Source: Nemophila menziesii (Eukaryota; Streptophyta; Magnoliopsida; Boraginales; Hydrophyllaceae). From it: a stretch of DNA of 64,000 nt. Both the position numbers and the translations under genes were made by a program. Below are positions 12,280-23,114 of the stretch, piece by piece. Location of the stretch: contig JARWIR010000010.1 of NCBI GenBank assembly GCA_029959085.1, forward strand, positions 17,815,001-17,879,000. Reading direction: 5' to 3'. Numbering within the stretch: the stretch's first letter is position 1; the number at the start of each line of letters is the position of its first letter. The notes under the pieces are model-generated. The model had not been told where the DNA came from and ran no database searches. It was given only the letters and a program-made list of their open reading frames with translations.

Positions 12280-12483
12280 CTTGTGTCTCGTTAGCGTGTG
12301 GGTTATCTATTTCGAGTAGTAGTTTTTAATTAGTTTTTATTTTTCCAGATTTACGCTTGTGGTTTGCTTTAGTCTTTTTCAGGTTTCACAGTGTTTAATT
12401 CTTGGCCTCCCTTATCGGAGCCTGAGAGGAGCTTCAGACCTTACAACAAACGAGTTCGTGAGGAAAGAGCCTTATGAAGATTA

Positions 12484-14476
12484 ATGGCAGCCCAATATCC
12501 ACCACTCGGTGCACCACTTGGAGGGGGTCAACAAGATCCTCCTCTTGGTGTTCAAGATCCACCACTCGGTGGACAAGAAGGTCAACAATTACCAGCAGGA
12601 GGAGGTAATGGGCAGAATAATCTTAATAATTAACAAAACCGGGTTGAACAAGACCTACCTGGCCTTAATGTACCATTCCATGTTCAACCCATCGGTTACC
12701 GCCCTCCTGAGATTCCGAATATCAAATTTAGACCCGATCCGGGTATGCTCAGTCAATTTCAAAGTTTTGGACTCTATACTGGTACAACTATATAAGATCC
12801 GGTAAAATCGATTAAGAAGTTCATGCAGATTTGTGATGCCTACATTACTCCTGGCATTACACGCGAGCAACTGTATTGTCATATGTTTTTGTTTTTTTTT
12901 GACCGGAAGAGCTAGCGATTGGCTAGAAAGACAACCACATGGAACCATTCACTCTTGGAGAGAACTTCAAGCCGCGTTCTTTAACCGATTCTATCCGAAG
13001 AGCATGAGACTTAAAGATCAAGCCGAGCTTGCAAGATTTTCTCAAGAAGATGGAGAAACAGTGGGAGAAGCATGGACAAGGTTTCAACAAAAATTTGCTA
13101 GATGTCCGCTCCATGGTTATACACCTGCTCTACAACTTGCGATATTCTATGAAGGTCTTAATGATAAAGGTAGAGAAAAGGTGGATAACATTGGAAAGGG
13201 TAATTTTGTGTCCATGAATCACAATGAAGCTTCCGAGGTTTTAGAGAATATTATGGAACAAGAAAGAAGTTGGCCCTCAACGCGAGCTTCTATAGCCAAG
13301 ACGCAAGGAACGCTTCGTTTAGATGCAGAAACTGCAAACTCAGCTCAAACATCCGCTTTAGAAAATCAAATCAAAGAGCTAAGGATAGCAATGGAGAAAA
13401 ATGTAGCCACAACTAAAGTAGTACAAGAAGCACAAGGTTGTCAACAATATGGTGTTAACGATCATACATGAGAAGAGTGCGAATCAAATCCGCAATCTGT
13501 TTACTTTATATCCAATCGCGGAGGTTATCAATGGGGTAACCGAAACCATCCGGGTATGCAGTATTCAAATCCACAACGGGCCGCTAATCCTGGTCATTAT
13601 CAACAGCGTCCCCAGAACAACTCTTTCCAACAGAGAAGTCAGTACCAAAATCAGAATAGACCTGCTCCCCCACAACAACCTGATCAAGATGCCTATACCG
13701 ATTCTTTAGATCAAAAAGCATTACCTCAGTACCCTCAAGAAGGATCTGTGGATCAACAAACTCTAGACCGTTTAACCACGGATATGAACTCTCAAGCAGA
13801 GAAGATCAGAGGACACGATGCCGTACTTCAGATAATACGTACTCAAGTAGAACAGATGAACAAAGTTTTAACAAGTTTTGTAGAACAACAGGAAGTAAAG
13901 GCAATCGAAGGAGGTGAAAACAATGTTGGGTTCGAAGCTTGCAAGGCTATTTGCCTTGAAATTGAAGAAGCAAAAGAGGAAGCACCACATGCTGCCATTA
14001 GTGCCGTGGAAGTTCCAAGTACTGAAGAAGAACCAACCAAGTCTAGCCCCGAGGAATCTGACTATTCTGAAGTTTATGTGGAGGACGATCAAGAGAAAGC
14101 TGAATTTATAGAGCTACTGAGGAAGATGCAAGAGGAGATTCGATCGGTAGTAGATTATGCAGCTGAGTTGGCTAAAGAGAAAGAGGAAGAAGCCTCAAAA
14201 GAGAAAGAAGATGAAGTTGCACCTGCTGTGCATGAAGAGAAAGAAGAAGAGAAGGTGGAATCGCCACCTATTGTTCAACCAGTGTCATCAACTATTCCTG
14301 ATACAATCCCTAAAGATGACACTGTGCTCAAGACATTTGTAGAGGCATACCAACCTGAAAATATCAACGCCCAAATGCTTGAGATTGCGAAGAGAGGACT
14401 TACACCGCAACAAGTTTACACACAAGTTATTCCTGAGAAAGAGGCGAGTGTAGAGATCCCGAGAGAGAGAACCTGA
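12484..14476 (+). pseudogene. Gypsy gag
   Basis: ATG at 12484 begins a Pro/Gly/Gln-rich head (QYPPLGAPLGGGQQDPP) that soon hits stops. From 12833 the Retrotrans_gag domain is open (SDWLERQPHGTIHSWRELQ, AAFFNRFYPKSMRLKDQAE, GEAWTRFQQKFARCPLHGY). A zinc knuckle follows near 13438 as CQQYGVNDHT-stop-EEC: its second Cys is Tyr, and TGA (13469-13471) has replaced a probable Trp codon. The same frame then continues to 14476 with a Gln/Asn-rich stretch and a long Glu/Lys-rich coiled-coil-like tail. Gag would form particles. The frame changes before the protease region. Confidence 0.85.
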
Positions 14477-14559
14477 GGGTCTCAAGAAGAAGTGAAAGAG
14501 AGCTACCAACAAAGCTTAAAGATCCGGGAAGTTTCAACCTTCCTATTCAATTACATGGT

Positions 14560-15231
14560 ATGCTCAAAGTGAAAGTGATGTACGATGTGGGTTCTGGTGT
14601 GAATCTTATGCCTAAGTCCGTGTTCAAGAGACTTGGACTTCAAAAATCAGAGAAAACTCCAGTGAAGCTGCAGTTTGCTGACAACTCAGTTAAAAGGACA
14701 TGGGGAACAGTGGAGGACGTCTTAGTCCGAGCAGGTAATATCGCCATCCCTACTAACTTTGTTATTCTTGAGTTTGATGCAAATAAGCAGGTTCCAATCA
14801 TACTTGGACGGCCTTTCATGGCCACAAGTCAAAGTGTGATCAACTTCCAAGAAGGGACCATCACCCTTCATGCAAAGAATGTATCCGAGACCTTCTATGT
14901 CTTGGGTAAAAAACCAAGGAAGTTAGATCCCACAGTGCCGATCATCCACAGCCTTTCACATCACAAAGTCCCTCCTGAGAAGATCTACTTAAAGCCTGTG
15001 GATACTAAGCCAAACATTGAGTTTGGGGTTGGCCATGAAGTCTTATGGAAAGCTCACAAACGCGAGAATAGGCCAAGAAGTTTCAAAGACTCGTGGATGG
15101 GACCATTCATCGTCACTAAGGTGGTTTCAGCCAAAGTGATAGAGATTCGCCCCAAAACTGGGGTCAAGCGCAGATTAGTTGACGTTCATAGCCTTACTCG
15201 TTGTTGGGGAGGCCATATTCGCAAATCTTGA
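14560..15231 (+). pseudogene. Gypsy protease fused in frame to integrase C-terminus
   Basis: An uninterrupted 223-codon frame starts with a retropepsin domain: YDVGSGVNLMPKSVFKRLGL carries the D-x-G-[SA] active-site motif, and VPIILGRPFMATSQSVINF is the conserved flap-to-C-terminal segment. From about residue 165 it becomes the tail of gypsy integrase (HEVLWKAHKRENRPRSF, DSWMGPFIVTKVVSAKVIEI), the C-terminal DNA-binding fold. RT, RNase H and the integrase HHCC and D,D,E core, which normally separate these parts, are gone without breaking the frame. The junction therefore looks like an internal deletion that later copies could have inherited. It cannot reverse transcribe alone. Confidence 0.85.
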
Positions 15232-16157
15232 CAGAGGTAACACGTCTAACTTTGAAAGACGTTAAACAAAAGTGCTGTACGGGAGACAACCCGTAGTTTT
15301 TTATGCTTTCATGTCTTTTACGTTTATTAGTTTATGTTTAGTTTAGTTTTTTTTAGCTGATAATGCATATTTGAGAAAGGTATTAGTGTTCTTGGTGTGT
15401 AGGAATTGGAAAAATCGAGTTCGGGAGGAGAAATAAAATTTTCGGAAAAATCTGTTCAGATGGGCGGTATACCGGACCTCAACCCCGGTATACCGGAGAG
15501 TACCACAGAGGAAAAAACCCGTACCACGGGGTGGCTGCCACGTGGTCCATGCCGAGGCGAATTTTTTTTTGAGCTGATAGGGGCGGTATACCGGAAGGCA
15601 CCACAGGAGCGAAAACCCGTACCACGGGGTGGGTGCCACGTGTATTTTGACGGACGAAAAATTTTGGAGCTACAGATGTTCCGGTATACCGGAAGATACG
15701 CCCGGTATACCGGTCAGCGCCGCTGGAAAAAGAGAAAAACGGGTTTGAGCTTATAAAAGAGGTATTAAAGCCATTATTCCGAATTTACTAAACCTCGACC
15801 CTCTTTCTCTTCTCCAAAACTCTCCTAACTCCATTGAAAATCATCAAAACCTTCACCAATCACCAAAACACTACTTAATCATCAAGAAAAACACATCAAA
15901 CCTTCTCTCCACATCATTACAAGAGAGAATCAAACACCCAATCTTCACCAAATCCTTCCAATTGAAGAATCAAAGAGCTCAAATTTAACAAATTCATCCT
16001 ACAATTTCATAAATCCAAGCCAACCCATTAAAAATCCACCTCACCCACATAGAGATTCATCATCAATTCATATTTCCTAAACCAAATCAAGCTTGTTCAA
16101 CCATTAATTCAAGAGTTTAAATTTCAAGGGTTGCTAAAGCTTTGAGTTGGGGGTTAA
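15232..16157 (+). other. Spacer between pol remnant and env-like ORF
   Basis: It begins with ACGTTAAACAAAAG and CTGTACGGGAGACAACCCG, an inverted-repeat motif typical after pol in plant Athila/Tat elements. It then holds the palindrome array (15465-15713) and a CT-rich leader before the env-like ORF. Reading frames here are fortuitous. Confidence 0.6.
15465..15713. repeat. Array of CCGGTATACCGG palindromes
   Basis: Five copies of a perfect palindrome, core CGGTATACCG, lie at 15465, 15485, 15584, 15681 and 15702. Copies 1-2 and 4-5 are pairs 20-21 bp apart. Between them CCGTACCACGGGGTGG is repeated (near 15519 and 15617), each followed by TGCCACGTG. The array occupies the same place as a different palindrome array at 32760-33172. 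Confidence 0.85.
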
Positions 16158-16163
16158 TTGAAG

Positions 16164-17078
16164 ATGACTAATAGAACAACAATCTTAGCTAGCAAGAGGG
16201 GGGTGAAGAAGAGTAACAAGGGATTGGAGGTAACCAAGAAGAAATCAAGTAACAAGGGTTCTAGTTCTCAATCAAAAGGAAAAGACAAAGTTGAAGATGC
16301 TGCAATACCTTTGTTCGATCGTCATGGTAAAAAGCTTTACTTTTATGCAAAGGAGAAAACACAGCTTCCACAAGACAAAGCAGTAGCTTTAAAAGCTTCT
16401 GCAGAGATACAATTGAAATAACTACCTTTTGCTTATGAGAAATAATTCAAGGAGGAAATTGGTACAGGAGAATACGCGAGATTCTTAGAGCTTGGTGAGA
16501 AATTGGGTTGGTCTACGTTCATGGTAAGACGTTCTGAATTATGTCATAAATTAGTTTTGGAATTCTATTTAGGCCTCTTTAGCCGAGATAGTAAAGGTTG
16601 TGTTCCGATTAGAGGAAAGCTAGTTCCTTTCACAGTTGAGGAGATTAGGAACCACTTCAAGTTTAAGAAACTAAAAGGTCCTTGCAAATTTGAAGAATCG
16701 GTTGCTAAACGAAAAATCTTTGATGAGGAAGTGCTTTTTGAGCATGTATTAGACAAAGAGAAAGTGAAATCACATAAGGGAGAATTGAAGGCACCTTGGC
16801 CTTACAAATATCTTCAAGCAGATGCGAGAATTTGGCACAATTTCCTTATTCCTAATGTCTTTGGAAACACATGAACTTTGGATGTGACTATGAAGAACGC
16901 GCTACTATTGGATTGTATTTTGAGAGGAGAAGAAGTTGATGTGGCACAGTTGATCTATGAGGAGGTGATACGATTTTCGGTCTCTCCTAAATTAGTTTAT
17001 AATGTTAAATTTCCAGCTATGATCACGTGTCTTGTGCGAAAAGAGAATGTTACATTGGGTGAAGAAGAGAAACTCTAG
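16164..17078 (+). pseudogene. Env-like / putative plant transposon protein ORF
   Basis: One frame runs from ATG at 16164 to 17078, broken by stops near 16419, 16443 and 16872. It starts with a Lys/Ser-rich basic head, then LFDRHGKKLYFYAKEKTQ and EYARFLELGEKLGW. It ends in the domain known as putative plant transposon protein (Transposase_32), with WPYKYLQADARIWHNFLIPN and NALLLDCILRGEEVDVAQL. ORFs of this kind follow pol in Athila-type elements and are often called env-like; their role is unknown. I see no clear membrane segment. The element is cut off 34 bp after this frame ends, where a purine tract and 3' LTR should follow. Confidence 0.75.
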
Positions 17079-17117
17079 TTTAAGACAAGTTATATTGATA
17101 ATGCTTGGATCAGGGCC

Positions 17118-18522
17118 CGTGGATGATACTTGACCGATATCTAATCGTGAGGCCTTGGGACCCATATTTTATGCCGCAGGACGCCCCAGTCCTTAAGACT
17201 ACAGTTTGGGTAAGATTACCTTGGTTGCCACTAATGAATTACACAGAAGAAATTTTAATAGCTATAGGGAAATTAATTGGGAAAATGGTTCGAGTTGATC
17301 CGTTTACAAAGTCAAGGGCTCGAGGGAATTTCGCACGAATTGCGGTGGAAGTTGAGCTTGATAAACCGCTTGTACTGATTATACGAATCCAAAATAATCT
17401 TCAGAAAGTGGAATATGAGGGCCTTCATCGCATCTGTTTTACGTGTGGCAAATTCGGCCATGTCAAGGATGAGTGTGGGGTGCGAACGGAGACTGGTAAG
17501 AATGGAAAAGAGAGTGGGAACTTGGACGTACCAGTTAGAGAAACGGAGAATGGGGTTGATAAGGGGGCGCCAGTTTATGGGGAATGGATGACGGTAGATC
17601 GGACTAGAGGTAGGCCGCGTAATAATGGGGGTGGATTAACTCAGAAACCTAATCAGAAAGGGAATAATGGGGGTAGCAAAAGGCTAGCTGCGACACCTAA
17701 TAGAAAGAAAAGTGGAATTCCTAGTGATCGTACGATTGGGTCGAGATATGAGGTCCTAGCTTCTTTGGGAAATGGAGAGCCTGGTGGTAGTGGTGTTAAG
17801 AGTAGGGAAGAGGAGGTTATTGTGGGACGAATAACAGAAAGACATCCAGCTCCAGTAGCAAAAGAGGTGAAGCATGGGGTAATTGAGGTTACATCGAATG
17901 CGCTAGCGGGTGGTTTTTTCGATAAGGAGAAGCAAAGAGTTTTAGACGGGGAATTGTGTGGTCCTAGCTTGAATCGTAAAGAGAAGAAGGGTTCGAAAAC
18001 GGGGGATAAATCTCAAAGTGGGGCTGATAAGGTGGAGCTTAATTTGGAACAACAGAGGGTGCGTAGCGTAGATAGGGAAGTTAATGATCCGGAGAATAAG
18101 TGCGGAAGTGATACGGTGATTATTGATATTACACAAGTAGAAGAAGTTGAAATACCCAGGGACTTTCTTGCAATTTCCGCAAGTTCAGGGGCTAGAGATA
18201 GCTTTCAGTCACAGGGAATTTGGATAATTTAGCAGGTATACAAGAAGACAGAGGGGATGTAATAATGCTGGACGAGACAGGGGACAAGAGTCCTAGCGCG
18301 GTTCGCGAGTCAGCCACTTCAGCCGAGAACCTGCAACCAGCGGTTCATCCAGGGACCGAGCAGGTACAGCTGCAGTTTTCGCCGGCTTTTTCGGCGAGTT
18401 GCAGCGAGACGAATGGCGTGCCTTCCGACAGCAGGGACCTCCGAGCTCAGCAGCTGCAAAAGGAGGTTACAGACATGAGCTTTAGTGGTCCTTTACAACA
18501 AATGGAATCCCTGGATTTCTAG
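17118..18522 (+). pseudogene. LINE-A ORF1, C-terminal part
   Basis: This continues the frame interrupted at 10724: PWMILDRYLIVRPWDPYF, VRLPWLPLMNYTEEILIAIG and RARGNFARIAVEVELDKPL complete the DUF4283 region. CFTCGKFGHVKDEC near 17435-17476 is an intact CCHC zinc knuckle (C-x2-C-x4-H-x4-C) for RNA binding. A long basic, Gly/Lys-rich tail follows. The frame stops at 18232, but an overlapping frame (18220-18522) carries on with similar composition, so the end is probably a frameshift. ORF2 starts 90 bp later. Confidence 0.85.
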
Positions 18523-18612
18523 GGGAGTCTTTCTATTTTGCTAGTTTTTACTTTTGTTAGATTTTTATTATTGTTTTTGTTTTAATTGTTTTGACTTATT
18601 CTATAAGCTCTT

Positions 18613-21545
18613 ATGAATAATACAACTAACGGAATAAATAAGGGAAGTTGGTCTACGACTAACTATCCAGTTAACATTTTATTTTGGAATTGTAGGGGTG
18701 CTAATAGCGACGGATTTAGGCGAGCCTTTCGGGACCTTGTGGATAGACACAAACCCATAATTGCGATTCTGGTAGAAACTAAAGCGTCCGAAGCGGAGGC
18801 AACTAATATAATAAAATCTCTTCGGATGGAGAATTCTATTCGAGTAGATGCGGTTGGGTTCGCTGGAGGGATATGGGTTCTTTCGAATCAAAATTCTGTA
18901 TCCATTCAGTTGTTATCGGCTAGTAATCAGGTAATCAATTTGAGAGTTTCTCGTGATTCATGGGTTTCCTGGTTGTTATCCGCAGATTACGCGAGTCCGA
19001 AGAGTTGGATTCGTGAAGCTCTATGGGACTCATTGGAAGTAACGTCAACACATATTTTCGAGCCATGGCTAGTAGTAGGAGATTTTAACCAAATAGGAGT
19101 ACCAGATGACCAGGTTGGTGGTGTGGAGGGGCATGAATCGGACGATGGTAAAATTCAAGAGGTGGAGGGATCAGTGTGGTCTTGAAGATATGGGATTCGT
19201 GGGACCTAGATTTACGTGGTGTGATTCGTGGAGGTCCGGGGTTCGTATTCTCAAGCGCCTGGATAGAGATTATGGTAATCGCTTGTGGTTTGAAACATTT
19301 AGAGACTCTAAAGTTCTACATCTTCCCCGAGTGCACTCTGATCATGCGCCTATATTAGTAGATTTGATTTCACCCTTGGTAAGGCCCCCTAGTTTGAAGC
19401 GCTTTCGTTTTGAATCTGCCTGGTGTTTTCATGAGGGTTTTAGAGATTTGGTGGAGAAAAAATGGCTAGTGGTAGGGAGGAGTCTTAGTGATAACATCAC
19501 GATCTTGAGACAGGAACTAGAGATATGGAAGTCTGATTTTTTTGGGGATATTTTTCGTAAGAAGCGACGGTTAGTAGCACGGATTGAGGGTATTCAGAAG
19601 GCGGTTCAGGATTCTTATAATTCCTTGTTGGTAAGGTTAGAGGCGAGGTTGGTAGGGGAGTTTGAAAGTCTACTTGAGCAGGAGGAAGTCTTTTGGTTTC
19701 AAAGAGCGCACACTAAATGGGTTAATTCGGGGGAGCGTAATACAAGATATTACCATTGTGCTGCACAGGTTAAGAAGAAGAAAATAAAAAAAGTTGCGCA
19801 TTCGGGACGATAATCAGGAGTGGATAGTGGATATGGAAGTAGAAAAGTGTTGGGTTAGAGGTTTCTTCGAGGGTCTTTTTGCGCATGAAGATTGTCCCTC
19901 CTCCTTGGGGGGACTCCCACATCCGTTAAGGCTTGCGGCTTGTGATATTGAGGGGTTGAGTGGAGTGGTCCTTGATGAAGAGGTTCGTCTAGCAGTTTTT
20001 CAAATGGCACCTCATAAAGCGCCGGGTCCGGATGGATTTACAGCAGGTTTTTATCAGCGTTGTTGGGATATAGTGGGACCAGATATGATTAGAGATGCGT
20101 TGGTGGTGGGAAGATTCCCTAAGGAGGTGTTAGGTACTCTAATCCATTTAATTCCGTAGTTAGGAAGTCCGGAGTTTATCACGCAGTTTCGACCCATCAG
20201 TTTGATTAACGTGTGCTACAAGATTTGTATGAAAGTCTTGGTTAATAGGTTGCGGCCCCTTCTAGCTAAAAACATTGGACCTTACCAAAGAAGTTTCTTA
20301 CCGAATAGATCGACCATTGATAATGTAGTTCTCGTGAGCGAGGTGGATTTTGTGATGCGCCATGCAAAGGGAAAGAGAGGGTATATGGCAATTAAAGTGG
20401 ACCTAGCCAAAGCGTATGATAAGTTAAGGTGGGATTTCATTCGGGAATCCTTGGAGCTTCTTGGGGTACCGCCTATGTGGGTGTCAGTTATCATCTCAGG
20501 AATGGAGGATAATGAACTTAGTGTCTTATGGAGAGGCGCACCACTTGATCCAATTAAGCCTAAGAGAGGGATTCGGCAAGGAGACCCCGTTTCTCCATAT
20601 CACTTTGTCATTTGTATGGAGAGGCTATCGTTGCTCATCCAAGAATTGGTTCGAAATGGGTCCTGGAAGCCATTATACCTTTGTTCAGGGGGGTCTCCTA
20701 TTTCGCATATATTTTTTGCAGATGATTTGATTTTATTTGCAGAGGCGTCTGTTGATAGTTTCATTTTATTGCAGGAATCCCTTGATATTTTTTGTAGGGA
20801 GGCGGGACAAACGATTAGCAAAGAGAAATCAATAATCTATTTCTCCAAGAATGTAGATGAAGGTGTGGCTTCAAGTATCACGGTGAGGAGTGGATATCAA
20901 AGAAGTGATGGGATTGGTAAATATTTGGGTGTTAATATTCTTTCGGGGCCGCGTCCGAAGGGCTTTTTTGGGAAATTCGTGAATGACCTTCGTGGAAAGT
21001 TGGCAAAATGGATGGGAAGCACATTATCGTTAGCAGGGAGAGTCACTCTAGCTCAATCAGTTCTTAGTGCGGCTCCTATGTATATCATGCAAGTCGAGAG
21101 ACTACCGGGATATGTTTGCGAAGAAATCGATCGGATTAGAAGGGAGTTCATTTGGGGTTCTACGGAGGTACAGAAGAGTATTAACTGGGTTGTATAGAGG
21201 ATGTATGTAGTCCTAAGGAAGCTGGTGGATTGGGGTTTCGATATGCGGAGGATATGAACAAAGCCCTCTTGGGCAAGTTAGGGTGGAAATTAATACATGA
21301 CAAGGCTACTTTGTGGCAGAGGATAATGAGAGAGAAATATTTTAAAGGGCCGCCTATGCAATATTTAAACAAGCAAACCGATTCGAGGATGTGCCGAGCA
21401 ATTGTGGAGGGGTTAGAGGTGATCAGAAGGGGTTCTAGGTGGGTGGTAAATAAGGGGGAAATGGTGGCTTTTTGGTGTGATGTATGGATAGGAGACACAC
21501 CATTTATTGAATATGTGATAGGGATATTCGAGGCTAGTGAATTGA
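18613..21545 (+). pseudogene. LINE-A ORF2: endonuclease and reverse transcriptase
   Basis: ATG at 18613 opens an AP-type endonuclease: NILFWNCRGANSDGFRRAFR, ILVETKASE, WLVVGDFNQI, then after a frameshift near 19130 GLEDMGFVGPRFTW and HSDHAPILVDL. RT follows in further frames: MAPHKAPGPDGFTAGFY (about 20005), a stop at 20157, then VDLAKAYDKLRWDF, GIRQGDPVSPYHF and the catalytic FFADDLILFAE near 20710-20740. The frame shifts again near 21195 and reaches GDTPFIEYVIGIFEASEL at 21540, where the solo LTR interrupts. The protein would nick target DNA and prime reverse transcription there. Frame breaks near 19130, 19800, 20157 and 21195 make it inactive. Confidence 0.85.
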
Positions 21546-23109
21546 TGGTGGTCCTTTGTGTGTTCTAAAAATAAATGCAAATGCTAATCGAACCACAACC
21601 GCAAGTGTACGGTTGTCCCCAAGTAGTATAACTGATAAATCAGATTCGTTCCAAGGACGGAATGGTTGATCACAATGTCTAGCAAATAGTGATTGATGCA
21701 CTTATGAAAGTAAAAGATAATAAAATGTTTGTTTGGTTTTGTTGATTAAAGCTAATGAATAAAAGACAAATAATTAAATGCAAGTAAAAACTAAGACGCA
21801 AGTAAAATGAGTGAAAACGCAATATGAGATGTAGTACTTGAGAACGCAAGGTTCCTCCTAATCTTACTTCCTAACTTATGTTGTTTAAGGGCTAAATTGG
21901 TCAATTACAATGGTCGGGATTCTAAATTCCTTATACCCCCGTCAGGGTGGACTATAAGGCAATCCTAAAGTGTCACTAGTCCCGTCAGGGTAAATATGAT
22001 CCACCGTTGGATGTTTAAATGTTTTACCTCATTGGCCCTAGAATTAGCTAAGTTCGTCAGAATCAATAGCTTTTATCCTAGATTGAATAATTAATTCTAT
22101 ACCTAAACCCTCCGTCAGGATGATCCACACGCCACATATGTGGAATAGCTTAGATACTAACACATGTTCTTAGTTCGCGACTCTAAAATCAGTAAATAAT
22201 CACAAATTATCGAAAAGAGTAATGAACCCAATCTAATTTAATTTAATATAAACCCAAATTCAACATTCGTTATTTCATAAAATTAAGATTCACCCATTGT
22301 TTGTTCTCAAGCACTATGAAAAGCTTAGCTCATATTAAAATTAAAAACTAAATTAAAAGAAATGGAATTCATATTGTTTACAAAATTAAAATATAAAAAG
22401 AACCTAATTTCCGGAATTGGAATGACTACGAACGGAGCTATAGACCCACTCCAGCTCTTGTAGCTTCTTCTTTCTTCCTTATGTTGCTTCTCTCTGGTGT
22501 TTTAATCTTGTGGAATGTGAATTGTGTGTAAAATAGAAGTCCAGACCTCCTTTTATAAGCATAAATTCGTACTAGGGCTTGGACCAGAAAATAAAATACT
22601 AATTAAACGTCCAAGCCCACTTTCTAAGCCCAAAATCCCGTAACTGCTGATACACCTTCACTAAAACGGCTTTTCCCGATGCGTTATGACTCCGATTGAC
22701 CTCATTCCAGTTGCTAAAGTTCCGTAACTCGATAAGGAATGTTTTCTCTTCAAAGGTCAGCGGCTAAATCATCGCTTAAAAACCTCTAAATCAGCACTCT
22801 ATGGCCTGGAAAATGGATTTTCAACTCTAAAAATAATATCTTCGGGATTTATCTTCAAGTCTTGACTCTAATTCACGATCTTTGACTTTCTCCTCGGATT
22901 CCTCTCCTAGCTAACATCTAAAACCTGTAAACTTTACACTAAAAATACCAATGTTACGCGCAAAAGTTTAATAAATAAAAAATGCTAGAAATAAAAAGGG
23001 AATTCCGGATTATTGCAAATTTAGTCCAAAAGTCTATCAAATTAATTAAATAAACACCAAAAATGATGTCTCCCAAGGGTCGAAAATAAGAACAATTAGG
23101 GAGACATCA
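21546..23109 (-). mobile_element. Solo LTR of the gypsy family (TSD ATTGA)
   Basis: The block begins TGGTGGTCC and ends GGGAGACATCA. Read on the minus strand it goes TGATGTCTCCC...GGACCACCA, the terminal sequences shared by the other gypsy LTRs here. ATTGA flanks it at 21541-21545 and 23110-23114. Removing the block and one ATTGA restores the LINE-A frame (ASEL-TKRVCDYKK). Length is 1564 bp with no internal genes, so it is a solo LTR left by recombination between two LTRs. It starts with an 11-bp perfect inverted repeat (23064-23074 and 23099-23109). Confidence 0.93.
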
Positions 23110-23114
23110 ATTGA

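Larger units (their letters stand above)
10725..17112 (+). mobile_element. Ty3/gypsy (Athila-like) element with a single LTR, lacking RT
   Basis: The insertion starts TGATGTCTCC at 10725, directly after GGGGC (10720-10724). It ends ...GGATCA at 17112, directly before GGGCC (17113-17117), a 5-bp duplication with one mismatch. Inside are a 5' LTR (10725-12255), a primer-binding site, gag, protease joined in frame to the integrase C-terminus, a palindrome array and an env-like ORF. RT, RNase H and the integrase core are missing, and no 3' LTR is present. The LINE frame resumes exactly on the right side. It is a defective, non-autonomous copy. Confidence 0.85.

Noticed and set aside
15343..15756. 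Overlapping ORFs of 98 and 116 codons on opposite strands
   Set aside because: Both run through the CCGGTATACCGG array and lack any conserved motif. The region is the non-coding pol-env spacer.
10725..17112. Reading 10725-17112 as a complete two-LTR element
   Set aside because: I looked for the LTR start and end sequences between 15232 and 17112 and did not find them, so a 3' LTR is absent.
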